Shown here in pieces: positions 1-7,086 of a DNA stretch of 52,984 bases. The DNA lies in assembly GCA_964551975.1 (NCBI GenBank), contig CAZKFI010000008.1, positions 1 through 52,984 of the forward strand, read 5' to 3'. Position 1 is the stretch's first letter. Each line of letters begins with the position of its first letter. A program made the position numbers and the translations under genes. A model generated the notes under the pieces. The model saw only the letters and a program-made list of their open reading frames with translations. It was not told where the DNA came from and ran no database searches. This DNA comes from REEB426 sp964551975. GTDB taxonomy: Bacteria; Actinomycetota; Actinomycetes; S36-B12.

Positions 1-291
1 ACGATCTGCGCCGCCACCTGCGGGGGGTTGTGTACCTCCACCAACGGCGGCACTACCTGGTCCACCAAGACCACGGCCGACGGACTGGGCAGCAACGACG
101 TGTACGGGGTGTATGCCAGTGGAGGCACCATCTACGCCGCAACTGTCGGGGGCTTGAGTATCTCTACCGATGCCAGCGCGACCTGGACCAACAAGACCAC
201 GGCCGACGGTCTAGGCAGCAACACCGTGTACGGGGTGTATGCCAGTGGGAGCACGATCTATGCCGCCACCAATGGCGGCTTGAGCATCTCC
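1..291 (+). repeat. 126-bp tandem coding repeat (42 aa)
   Basis: The unit restarts at 1, 127 and 253, an exact 126-bp period. The last copy is cut after about 39 bases, where the Gly/Ser linker begins. Copies two and three share long identical stretches, for example the 15 bases at 100-114 and 226-240, pointing to recent duplication or homogenisation. More copies probably lie left of the window. Confidence 0.9.
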
Positions 292-1122
292 AACTCGAGC
301 TCAGGTGGTGGTGGCTCAGGTGGTGGTGGCTCAGGTGGTGGCTCGGGTAGTGGTGGCTCCAGTTCGGGTGGCGGATACGACTGGGAGAGTGCGAATAGTC
401 CGGACAACCCGGCGTGGCAGGTGGGTGAGCCTTCGTCGCGGCGTCCGCTTGCTGTGGCCCTGTCGTTCTGCGAGCGCCGCGCCGAGCAGATCGCGGTGGC
501 CGGTCTTGAGGAGTTCGCGCACCTGAAATTAGCCGAGTGTTCGTTGGCGGCGGTGCTTGCATTGCTGCGGGTGATCAGTGCACAGCAGTTGAGCCTGATT
601 CCGCCGGGGGTGCTGGCAGGGTTGAGTGCAGAGCAGTTGTCAGTGTTGAGCCCGCAGCAGTTGGCGGGGTTGACCGCTGAGCAAGTGGCGTCAATTGACG
701 CGCAGACGTGGGCGCGGTTGGGTGGGAACTGGCAGGCAGCAGTCCCCGCGGCGGCGTGGTCGGGTGTGACGCCTGCGCAGTGGGCGACGTTGTCGCCGGA
801 AGTGTTGCGCGGGTTGAGTGCTCAGCAGGTGGCGGGCTTGTCGCCGGTGGTGTGGGCTGGGTTGACAGCGCAACAGGTGAAGGCGTTGCGTCCGGCGGCA
901 TTTACTCAACTGGGTGCTGAGCAGTTGGCGGCGTTGCCGGTGGCGGCGTTGGCTGGGTTGGGTCCGATGAGGGTGAAGCGTTTGCCGATTGTGGCGTTCG
1001 CCGGCTTCACGCCTTCGAAGGTAAGTGCCTTGACCCGTGCCCAGGCCCGTGCAGTGACCCCTGGGCACCTGGCTGCGATGCCGAGTGCGGTACGCAAGGC
1101 AATGAGACAGAAAGCGAACTAG
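1..1122 (+). CDS. Partial surface protein: propeller-like repeats, Gly/Ser linker, octapeptide repeats
   Basis: The reading frame is open to the left edge, so the N-terminus lies outside the window. The visible part has three regions. First come copies of a 42-residue unit with the core GLGSNTVYGVYASGSTIYAA, which resembles the blades of two-component-regulator or YCF48-like beta-propellers. Next is a low-complexity Gly/Ser linker at about 277-380. Last is a helical C-terminal domain whose final part, 571-1098, is 22 consecutive eight-residue units of the type GLSAEQLA / xLSPxxLA, ending in a short basic tail. No transmembrane segment or LPXTG motif is seen in this part. I do not recognise the whole architecture; an extracellular adhesion or binding role is inference from repeats plus a flexible linker. 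Beta-propeller assignment is moderate, repeat structure is certain. Confidence 0.8.
   Translation, partial: TICAATCGGLCTSTNGGTTWSTKTTADGLGSNDVYGVYASGGTIYAATVGGLSISTDASATWTNKTTADGLGSNTVYGVYASGSTIYAATNGGLSISNSSSGGGGSGGGGSGGGSGSGGSSSGGGYDWESANSPDNPAWQVGEPSSRRPLAVALSFCERRAEQIAVAGLEEFAHLKLAECSLAAVLALLRVISAQQLSLIPPGVLAGLSAEQLSVLSPQQLAGLTAEQVASIDAQTWARLGGNWQAAVPAAAWSGVTPAQWATLSPEVLRGLSAQQVAGLSPVVWAGLTAQQVKALRPAAFTQLGAEQLAALPVAALAGLGPMRVKRLPIVAFAGFTPSKVSALTRAQARAVTPGHLAAMPSAVRKAMRQKAN
571..1098 (+). repeat. 22 tandem octapeptide repeats (24-bp period)
   Basis: The protein can be cut into 22 gap-free blocks of eight residues from VISAQQLS to AMPSAVRK. Position 2 is Leu/Ile/Val/Phe/Met in all but one or two blocks, position 4 is mostly Ala or Pro, position 7 is Leu/Val/Trp/Phe/Ala, and position 8 is small or basic. 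Ala and Pro at position 4 often alternate, so the structural unit may be 16 residues, for example two short helices. DNA copies are more diverged than the upstream 126-bp units. Confidence 0.9.
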
Positions 1123-1195
1123 CGGCATTGAGTGGCCGTTGGGGCATTCGTGGCCGATGGACCCGGTCTGGCGAGTAATGCGGTGGGCGTGTGAC

Positions 1196-1211
1196 CCCGC
1201 TGAGAAGCGGG
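1196..1211 (+). terminator. Possible terminator hairpin after the repeat protein
   Basis: CCCGCT-GAGA-AGCGGG forms a perfect 6-bp stem with a 4-nt loop, 74 bases after the stop codon of the repeat protein. There is no T tract. The rest of 1123-1345 shows no gene. Confidence 0.4.
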
Positions 1212-1275
1212 CCTTCCAAGGTGATCCGCCTCGCCACCGTGGGTGCATTCCGTGGAGTGAGTAACGGGACTCGGG

Positions 1276-1299
1276 CTGCCCTACGAAACGTGTGGGCAG
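1276..1299 (-). terminator. Possible terminator downstream of tRNA-His
   Basis: CTGCCC and GGGCAG can pair, with an inner ACG/CGT stem around an AAA loop and small bulges. It lies about 45 bases beyond the 3' end of the minus-strand tRNA. The imperfect stem makes this tentative. Confidence 0.3.
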
Positions 1300-1345
1300 G
1301 AGCACCCCTACGAGGCAGGAAGTATTCACGCTGCAGGGGGTTCAT

Positions 1346-1421
1346 TGGGGTGAGTGACGGGACTTGAACCCGCGACGTCCTGGACCACAACCAGGTGCTC
1401 TACCAGCTGAGCTACACCCAC
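1346..1421 (-). tRNA. tRNA-His (GTG)
   Basis: Read on the minus strand, the acceptor strands GTGGGTG and CACTCAC pair. The anticodon arm is CCTGG-TTGTGGT-CCAGG, giving anticodon GTG. The T arm is CGGGT-TCAAGTC-CCG type. CCA is encoded at 1346-1348. A C at 1422 supplies the extra G at position -1, pairing with C73, the hallmark of tRNA-His. Confidence 0.95.
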
Positions 1422-1468
1422 CATGACCGAGTGGGCACTCGTATTGGTGCTCTCGGACTCCGGCAGTC

Positions 1469-1474
1469 TAGCGT
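1469..1474 (+). promoter_or_regulatory. -10-like box TAGCGT, 6 nt before start
   Basis: TAGCGT is followed by six bases and the ATG at 1481, the spacing of a leaderless transcript. A TTGGTG at 1444-1449 could be a weak -35, with a long 19-nt spacer. Confidence 0.5.
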
Positions 1475-1480
1475 TCAGGT

Positions 1481-3127
1481 ATGGCAGCCCCCACGACGAC
1501 CGTTGTTGATCATCTCGTTGAGCGTTTTCGGGAATTGGAGTGCCGGGAGGCCTTCGGGATTGTCGGGGACTTTGCCCTACGGATGTTCGATGGTGCGACC
1601 AAGGCTGGGTTCCCCATTCGCGTCACGATGGACGAGCAGGGGGCTGGATTTGCTGCTGACGCCTACGCGCGGCTGCGCGGATTTGGCGTGGTCGCGGTGA
1701 CCTATGGCGCCGGTGGCCTGAAGGTGGCAAATGCGGCAGCCAACGCCTGGGCTGAGCAGGTGCCACTGCTCGTGCTCAGCGGGGCGCCGGGCGTTGCAGA
1801 GCGGGCTGGGGACCCGATGCTGCATCACAAGGTCAAAGACTTCGATACCCAGCTACGGGTATTCGCTGATCTCACCTGTGCGCAGGCGGTGCTCACCAGT
1901 GCTCATACGGCCGCTGATGAGATCGATCGTGTGCTGTCCAGCATGCTGTCCCAGCAGCGACCGGGCTACCTTGAGGTTCCGCGAGATTTGATCGGCGTCC
2001 CAATCGAAGCACCGAGCGGGCAGTTGGATGTGGAACTGCCCCCAGTGGATCAGGTAGCGCTGTCGGAAGCGGTATCCGACATCCTCCAGCACCTAGCCGA
2101 GGCTCACAGCGCAACAATCCATGCCGGTGTCATGGTGCTACGCCGTCAACTTCAGTTGGCCCTGCGAGATCTGGCGGTTGCCGGCAATCTGCCGGTCGCC
2201 AGCAGTTCGCTGGCGCGTGGAGTATTTCCGGAGCGGGCGGATCTGGGGCTTGGCCTCTATATGGGGGCTGTCAGCCCAGAAGCAATCGTCCAGCGGGTCG
2301 AGCAGGCCGATCTGGTGCTCAGCATGGGCGTCCTGCAAACCGACCTGACCCTGGGTGCGTTCACCGCGCACCTCGATCATGAACGGTTGATTCAGTGCGA
2401 TGACACCGAGGTGACGGTGGGCTATCGCACCTATCGGCTGGTTCCGCTCTGTGCGTTTCTGCTAGCCCTTTCCCTGGCAGTGAGCGAGCAGGCGATCAGC
2501 CTGGCTCACACTCCGCTTGGCGTTGACGAGATTCACGGCAGCGATGGCATGGCCGCGCCAACGGATGCCGCGCTGACCGTGCAACGAACAGTTGCGCTAC
2601 TAGAGCAACAGGTCGATGAGCGACATGGACTGCTGCTCGACCCGGGAGAGGCGTTGTTCTCCGCAGTGGATATGCGGGTGCCCACCTGGGCGCTTGGCTC
2701 GGCTTACTACGCCACCATGGGGTACGCGGTCCCGGCGGCTCTGGGAGCCGGGCTTGCCGACCCGAATCGGCGACCAGTCGTGGTCGTCGGCGACGGCGCC
2801 TTCTCGATGACCGGGCTGGAAGTAGCCGCTTGTGCGTTCCACGACGTGCACCCCGTGGTCATCGTGCTGGACAATGCCGGATACGGCACGCAACGGCCGA
2901 TTCTTGATGGACCCTTCAACGACATTCCAGCACTGCAGTCTGAGAATCTGCCGGCGGTGCTCGGCGTGGGTCGAGCTTGGCGAGTGCGCAACGAGCGCGA
3001 GTTCGAAGCGGCGCTGCGCGCGGCACTTGCTCTAGACGAATTGGCGATCATTCATGTCTGCTTGGTGGAAGGGGATCGAAGCCCCGGCCTTGCCCGACTC
3101 GGGGCCGCGCTAGCCCGCAGGGTGTGA
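1481..3127 (+). CDS. ThDP-dependent 2-oxoacid decarboxylase (pyruvate/indolepyruvate decarboxylase family)
   Basis: The 548-residue protein has the family's normal length and three-domain plan: an N-terminal pyrimidine-binding domain, a central domain, and a C-terminal pyrophosphate-binding domain. Visible motifs are the cofactor-activating Glu52 in MDEQGAG, the His115-His116 pair in MLHHKVKD that marks decarboxylases rather than acetolactate synthases, and GDGAFSMTGLE followed about 25 residues later by NAGYGTQRP, which bind Mg and diphosphate. Such enzymes convert 2-oxoacids (pyruvate, indolepyruvate, branched-chain or phenylpyruvate) to aldehydes and CO2 in the cytoplasm; the exact substrate cannot be told here. 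It stands alone between tRNA-His and a toxin-antitoxin pair. The ATG has no good ribosome site but has a TAGCGT box 6 nt upstream, supporting leaderless initiation. Confidence 0.88.
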   Translation: MAAPTTTVVDHLVERFRELECREAFGIVGDFALRMFDGATKAGFPIRVTMDEQGAGFAADAYARLRGFGVVAVTYGAGGLKVANAAANAWAEQVPLLVLSGAPGVAERAGDPMLHHKVKDFDTQLRVFADLTCAQAVLTSAHTAADEIDRVLSSMLSQQRPGYLEVPRDLIGVPIEAPSGQLDVELPPVDQVALSEAVSDILQHLAEAHSATIHAGVMVLRRQLQLALRDLAVAGNLPVASSSLARGVFPERADLGLGLYMGAVSPEAIVQRVEQADLVLSMGVLQTDLTLGAFTAHLDHERLIQCDDTEVTVGYRTYRLVPLCAFLLALSLAVSEQAISLAHTPLGVDEIHGSDGMAAPTDAALTVQRTVALLEQQVDERHGLLLDPGEALFSAVDMRVPTWALGSAYYATMGYAVPAALGAGLADPNRRPVVVVGDGAFSMTGLEVAACAFHDVHPVVIVLDNAGYGTQRPILDGPFNDIPALQSENLPAVLGVGRAWRVRNEREFEAALRAALALDELAIIHVCLVEGDRSPGLARLGAALARRV

Positions 3128-3134
3128 TCTACCA

Positions 3135-3503
3135 TCATCCCGGTGGTGTGAGCCACAGCACGACGCCGCTCAGGCCATTTGGTGCACTGTAGGCGCGAAG
3201 AACGGCACTGAGTGCTGCCACGTAGGCGCCCACCGTGGCCTGAGTGCGCGGCATGCTGCGGTCTGAGGTAAGAATCAGCCCACTGTGTTCCCGAGCCTCG
3301 CTCTGCCACTGCTTCGCCAAAGGCACCAGGTCTGCCACGTTGTTTGTCATCAGTGCACGTGCATCCTCGGCACAGCGATGTAAGAGCACAGCATCGGTAT
3401 CTGTGTGCCACCCCCGTTCATGAATGGCGATGGCATCAAAACCCAGCTCTCGCAGGCGGTAGGCGATTGCTGGCGAGTAGTGGTGGTCAAGCGCGAGTTT
3501 CAC
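3135..3503 (-). CDS. DUF5615 PIN-like toxin
   Basis: The 122-residue protein begins MKLALDHHYSPAIAYRLRELG, the DUF5615 opening in which an early Asp (Asp6) starts the PIN-like acidic site. Later come a helix and the MTNNVADL strand, which carries family-typical residues around the second acidic or polar position. PIN-like toxins are RNases; members of this family are normally paired with a DUF433 antitoxin. Its start overlaps the end of the upstream antitoxin gene by 4 bp (3500-3503), so the two are translationally coupled in the usual antitoxin-first order. It converges with the decarboxylase gene, 7 bp away. Toxicity and RNA target are inferred from family and pairing only. Confidence 0.82.
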   Translation of the reverse strand: MKLALDHHYSPAIAYRLRELGFDAIAIHERGWHTDTDAVLLHRCAEDARALMTNNVADLVPLAKQWQSEAREHSGLILTSDRSMPRTQATVGAYVAALSAVLRAYSAPNGLSGVVLWLTPPG

Positions 3504-3928
3504 TTGAGCAGGGCCTGTTGGCGTAGCCAGCGTGCCTGCGCATCGTCCTCAACACGCGCGGCCCAGTCTGCATCAGCGTCAATCTCGTCCGCGTGATCCG
3601 CGTAGTAGTTCACGGCTGCCTGAATCAGTGACACCGGTTGGGCGAGGTAGTCGGCCACGGCTTCGATGTTGGAATTCTCGGCGCGCACCTGGGCAATGAC
3701 CTGCCGCACGAGAATTCGAGTTCCTGCGATTCCTGGCTCGCGACGCCCGGAGCCGCCAGATCGAAACTGGATGAGGGGATGGTCAAAGGTGCGCAGGGAT
3801 TCGGCGAGCAGACGTTCCACCATGGAATTGCGCGTCTGACCCTCTCGTTCTGATACGGAGGTCAGCAATGAGTCGGTCTTTCCAGACAGTCGAATCGACC
3901 GCTGAACGGAAGCTGCCGGGGTGCTCAT
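3500..3928 (-). CDS. DUF433 antitoxin with N-terminal ribbon-helix-helix-like segment
   Basis: The 142-residue protein has two parts. Residues 1-50 (SVQRSIRLSGKTDSLL and RNSMVERLLAESL) look like a ribbon-helix-helix DNA-binding unit. Residues 60-115 (GTRILVRQVIAQ, AVADYLAQPVSLIQAAVNYY, HADEID) match DUF433, whose members accompany PIN-like toxins. It should neutralise the toxin encoded immediately downstream and repress its own promoter. A perfect 10-bp inverted repeat sits directly upstream of the ATG, fitting autoregulation. No ribosome-binding site precedes the ATG, so the mRNA may be leaderless. The final residues ARWLRQQALLK could form the toxin-contacting tail, as in related pairs; that is inference. 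Confidence 0.8.
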   Translation of the reverse strand: MSTPAASVQRSIRLSGKTDSLLTSVSEREGQTRNSMVERLLAESLRTFDHPLIQFRSGGSGRREPGIAGTRILVRQVIAQVRAENSNIEAVADYLAQPVSLIQAAVNYYADHADEIDADADWAARVEDDAQARWLRQQALLK

Positions 3929-3935
3929 GCTGCAT

Positions 3936-3966
3936 GTGTATCACAATGCAATGTCGTGTGATACAC
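3936..3966. promoter_or_regulatory. Palindromic operator of the TA operon
   Basis: GTGTATCACA (3936-3945) and TGTGATACAC (3957-3966) are a perfect 10-bp inverted repeat separated by 11 bp. It starts 7 bp before the antitoxin ATG, so a bound repressor would cover the promoter. Half-sites centred 21 bp apart, two helical turns, suit two ribbon-helix-helix dimers or one extended complex. Confidence 0.8.
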
Positions 3967-4032
3967 CTGCGGCATCGGTGAAGTCGCCATATCCTGCAAC
4001 GAGGTTTCGGTCAGCAGGAGGCCTGTATCACC

Positions 4033-4116
4033 GTGCAGGATCTGCGTGCCGTGCTGACGGTGCTTCTTCCTGATGAAGCGCTCGTGATGCAATCGGCCGA
4101 CATGAACGCCCGTTAG
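4033..4116 (+). other. Short ORF resembling the TVxxLxxxLxxLPxDxxV small-protein motif; probable remnant
   Basis: A GTG at 4033 opens a 27-codon frame reading TVQDLRAVLTVLLPDEALV and ending at a TAG. This resembles the start of small actinobacterial proteins of the pattern tv-x-x-L-x-x-L-x-x-lP-x-D-x-x-V, which normally continue much further. AGGAGG at 4016-4021 lies 11 nt upstream. The stop truncates the motif, so a decayed gene fragment is more likely than a functional peptide. The remainder of 3967-4188 shows nothing else. Confidence 0.3.
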
Positions 4117-4188
4117 GCCGTGGCCATTGCGGATGCCTTCGCCCTGGCTGTGGAAAGACCTACGGAACCGAATTGGCGACCGGGGAAC

Positions 4189-5040
4189 CTATCCAGGGTG
4201 CCGGGCCCGCATGAGCGATTCCTGTACGACTGAAGCAATGAGTGCCCCGGCACGGTTGAAAAACAGGCCTCTGGCAAGGCCATGTCCGCCACGCGCGACC
4301 GGGGTGTCCAGGGCGAACAGGAGCCATTCCTCGGTGTCGATGGCTGTGTGGAACCACACGGCGTGATCAATCGAGGCTAACTGCAGTTGACCGATTGCAC
4401 CCAGGTGCGGGCTCAGGGCGGTCGTCACCATGGTGAGGTCGGAGAGATAGGTGAGGGCGCAGGCCTGGATGAGGGGGTCGCTCGGCAGGTTCTCGGTGAT
4501 GCGAACCCAGGCCATTCGCTCAAACCTGCCATCACGCAGGATCACGGGCTGCTCGCGGTTGACCACGCGAAAATCGATCAAAGCCTTTTCGGGGTAGTCG
4601 GATTCCGACAGTGATCCCGGATCGACCGCAAGCATGGCCGCCACATCAAGTTCGGGGATTTCCGTTGGATCGGGTGCGGCGGGACGCTCGAACTGGTGCT
4701 CCGGGCCAAGATCCTGCACGGCGAATGATGCCGTCATAAAGAAGATGGTCTCGCCGTGTTGCACAGCTCGAACTGTTCGCGTGGAGAAGGAGCGGCCATC
4801 GCGCAGCCGGTCAACGAGGTACACCATCGTGTCCTTGGTTTGACCCGGACGCAGAAAGTATCCATGGAGCGAGTGCACCCTGCGGCTCGGATCATCCACT
4901 GTGCGCCCGGCAGCCATCAATGACTGCGCTGCGATCTGGCCGCCGTAGGCACGCAGCGGTGCACCGGAGTGACATTGGCCGGAGAAGATGTCTCGATCGA
5001 GTTGCTCGAGCTCCAGGCGTGCAATGAAATGTTGGCTCAC
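4189..5040 (-). CDS. tesB: Acyl-CoA thioesterase II
   Basis: The 283-residue protein is a double-hotdog thioesterase of normal TesB length that hydrolyses acyl-CoA to free fatty acid and CoA in the cytoplasm. The N-terminal half has YGGQIAAQSLMAA and HSLHGYFLRPG, the usual first-hotdog signatures. The catalytic triad known from E. coli TesB is present as Asp201 (YLSDL), Ser223 in place of Thr (ASIDHAVWFH) and Gln273 (SVVQESLMR). The GTG start at 5040 overlaps the stop codon of the aldo/keto reductase as GTGA, so both genes form one operon. Actinobacterial TesB paralogues often act in fatty-acid turnover; the physiological substrate is not visible. Confidence 0.93.
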   Translation of the reverse strand: MSQHFIARLELEQLDRDIFSGQCHSGAPLRAYGGQIAAQSLMAAGRTVDDPSRRVHSLHGYFLRPGQTKDTMVYLVDRLRDGRSFSTRTVRAVQHGETIFFMTASFAVQDLGPEHQFERPAAPDPTEIPELDVAAMLAVDPGSLSESDYPEKALIDFRVVNREQPVILRDGRFERMAWVRITENLPSDPLIQACALTYLSDLTMVTTALSPHLGAIGQLQLASIDHAVWFHTAIDTEEWLLFALDTPVARGGHGLARGLFFNRAGALIASVVQESLMRARHPG

Positions 5041-6005
5041 GACGGTGTCCCCGACGCTTGATCAAGAAGCGAAAGTTCCTCGCGATTCAAGGTGAGGTCG
5101 AGCACCGGGAGTAAGGCGTCGAGTTGCGCCACGGAGCGGGCACTTGCCAGGGGTGCGGCGACCGTCGGCTGTTGCGCTAGCCAGGCCAGGGCGATGCAAC
5201 CCGGGGCGCAGTCACGGGCGAGAGCGATGGTGTCCAGGGCTGCAAGCACGCGATCGCCTCGTTCGGAGGTATATGCACGCGCAGCCTCGGAGCGAGGCCC
5301 AGCAAGGCCGGGTGCATCTGCATCTCGGTACTTGCCGGTCAGGAATCCCTTCGCCAGGCCGAAGTAGGGAAAGGTGAGGAGATCATGTGCCTGCGCCACC
5401 GGCTGCAGTGCGCCTTCGTACGCAGGACGTTCCATCAGGTTGTAGTGCTGTTGTAGCGCTACGAACGGTGTTAGGCCCTCGCGCTCGCTGATGCGCAAAG
5501 CCTCATGCAAACGCTCGGCGGTGAAATTCGACGCACCAATGGCACGCACCTTCCCGGCGCGCACCAATGCATCGAAGGCAGCTAGGAATTCCTCTAGTGG
5601 TGTAGTGGAGTCGTCCTCGTGCGCGTAGTACAGGTCGATGGTCTCTACGCCGAGTCGTCGCAGGGAACCGTCGATTGAGGCGGTGATATTTGCTGGGCTC
5701 AGGCCCGGAGCCGTAGGTGACTTGCCTACCTTGGTCGCGATGATGACCTCATCACGCCGCCCTGAGCGGGCTAGCCATCGACCGATGATGGTTTCGGATT
5801 CCCCGCCGATATTTCCTGGTACCCAGTGGGAGTAGGAGTCGGCGGTATCAATCATGGTTCCGCCAGCCTCCGAGAAACGATCAAGGACGGCATGCGACGC
5901 CGCCTCGTCGGCTGTCCAACCAAACACATTTGCCCCGAGCCCTAGTCGGGCAAGGGGTAACCCGACACCAGGAAGGAACTTGGGGGCGCTCACGGACTCA
6001 GGCAT
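5037..6005 (-). CDS. Aldo/keto reductase
   Basis: The 322-residue protein is a TIM-barrel NADPH-dependent oxidoreductase. The AKR tetrad is readable: Asp53 and Tyr58 in MIDTADSYSHW, Lys92 in IIATKVG, and His129 in LYYAHEDD. A cofactor phosphate-binding region (ASARSVAQL) lies near the C-terminus. GNIGGESETIIGRWL is typical of the AKR11/YdhF-like subgroup. The chosen ATG at 6005 gives MPESVSAPKF; an upstream GTG at 6023 would add six residues. It is the first gene of an operon with tesB (GTGA overlap) and diverges from the Gfo/Idh/MocA gene. The carbonyl substrate is unknown. Confidence 0.88.
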   Translation of the reverse strand: MPESVSAPKFLPGVGLPLARLGLGANVFGWTADEAASHAVLDRFSEAGGTMIDTADSYSHWVPGNIGGESETIIGRWLARSGRRDEVIIATKVGKSPTAPGLSPANITASIDGSLRRLGVETIDLYYAHEDDSTTPLEEFLAAFDALVRAGKVRAIGASNFTAERLHEALRISEREGLTPFVALQQHYNLMERPAYEGALQPVAQAHDLLTFPYFGLAKGFLTGKYRDADAPGLAGPRSEAARAYTSERGDRVLAALDTIALARDCAPGCIALAWLAQQPTVAAPLASARSVAQLDALLPVLDLTLNREELSLLDQASGTPS

Positions 6006-6077
6006 GTGACCATCGTGCCGCATGGCAGATCCGCGAAAGCGTGACGCCTGAGGGTCGGGACTGGCACCCTGAGCAGT

Positions 6078-7082
6078 ATGGAGCCACTGCGTCTGGGCGT
6101 GCTTGGCGCCGCCCGCATCTCACCCCCTGCCATTATCGATCCGGCGCATGCCACCGGAACACCGCTCGTGGCGGTAGCGGCCCGTGATCCGCAGCGTGCG
6201 CGTGAGTTCGCCGCAGCGCACGGCATCGACCAGGTGCTCCCGGATTACCGCGCGGTGGTGACCTCGCCTGACGTTGACGCGATTTACAACCCATTACCGA
6301 ACGGTTTGCATGGTCCCTGGAACCTGGTAGCGATTGCCGCGGGTAAGCACGTGCTCTCGGAGAAGCCCTTTGCCAGTGACCTGAGCGAGGCGATCGAAGT
6401 ACGCGACGCAGCGGCAGCGGCAGGAGTCTGCGTTGGTGAGGCCTTTCATTACTGGTACCACCCCCTCATGCAACGAGTGCTGGAGTTGGTCGGCTCGGGC
6501 GCCCTTGGTGAGATCGAGTCGGTGGATGCGGACATGCAGATCCCGCCACCATCAGACAACGATCCACGGTGGTCATTTGCACTTGCCGGTGGAGCCCTGA
6601 TGGACGTGGGCTGTTATAGCTTGCATGCGCACCGTGCCCTCGGTGTCCTCTTGGGCGGCGAGCCGCGTGTTGTTGCGGCTCGCGCAGGTGAACGCCGCCA
6701 GGACCCGGGTGTGGATGAGTGGCTGGACGTAGACCTCGTGTTTCCTTCGGGTGCCACCGGGAGCGCTCGGTGTTCGATGGTCCGAGAAGCAGTACATATG
6801 CCACTTCGGGTGACCGGAACGAAGGGAAGTCTGTACGCGCATAACTTCGCGCTACCCCAGCTTGATGATCAACTCGAAGTCACTATTGATGGACGAACGA
6901 CGGTGCACCATCTGGGCACGCGCACAACGTATACCTATCAACTTGAGGCCTTCACGGCGTGGGTGCGTGAGGGCAAGTCATTTGCTACGGATGCCGACGA
7001 TGCAGTGCTGCAGGCCGGCCTCATCGACGAAAGCTATCGTGCGGCAGGATTGCCAACCCGCCCTCGCAGCCCAAAGGTGTAG
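6078..7082 (+). CDS. Gfo/Idh/MocA-family oxidoreductase
   Basis: The 334-residue protein has an N-terminal Rossmann domain (LGVLGAARIS) and the family's hallmark EKPFA at about residues 94-98, whose Lys is the conserved catalytic/cofactor contact. The C-terminal alpha/beta domain carries GGALMDVGCYSLHAHR, corresponding to the G-G-x4-D-x-G-x3-x-x-H motif with the second-step catalytic residues. Such enzymes oxidise or reduce sugars, inositols or related diols with NAD(P). The length and the VLSEKP context suit the trans-1,2-dihydrobenzene-1,2-diol or sugar dehydrogenase-like group, but the substrate cannot be fixed. It is followed 4 bp later by the ACC deaminase gene, so they are likely co-transcribed. 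Confidence 0.88.
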   Translation: MEPLRLGVLGAARISPPAIIDPAHATGTPLVAVAARDPQRAREFAAAHGIDQVLPDYRAVVTSPDVDAIYNPLPNGLHGPWNLVAIAAGKHVLSEKPFASDLSEAIEVRDAAAAAGVCVGEAFHYWYHPLMQRVLELVGSGALGEIESVDADMQIPPPSDNDPRWSFALAGGALMDVGCYSLHAHRALGVLLGGEPRVVAARAGERRQDPGVDEWLDVDLVFPSGATGSARCSMVREAVHMPLRVTGTKGSLYAHNFALPQLDDQLEVTIDGRTTVHHLGTRTTYTYQLEAFTAWVREGKSFATDADDAVLQAGLIDESYRAAGLPTRPRSPKV

Positions 7083-7086
7083 GACT

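Noticed and set aside
691..1329. Long minus-strand frame antisense to the octad-repeat protein
   Set aside because: It mirrors the repetitive plus-strand codons, is Arg/His-rich and has no domain; it also runs beyond the gene only by chance.
6862..7086. Possible N-terminal extension of ACC deaminase
   Set aside because: It overlaps the end of the Gfo/Idh/MocA gene in another frame and adds residues absent from AcdS proteins; the ATG at 7087 gives the right length.
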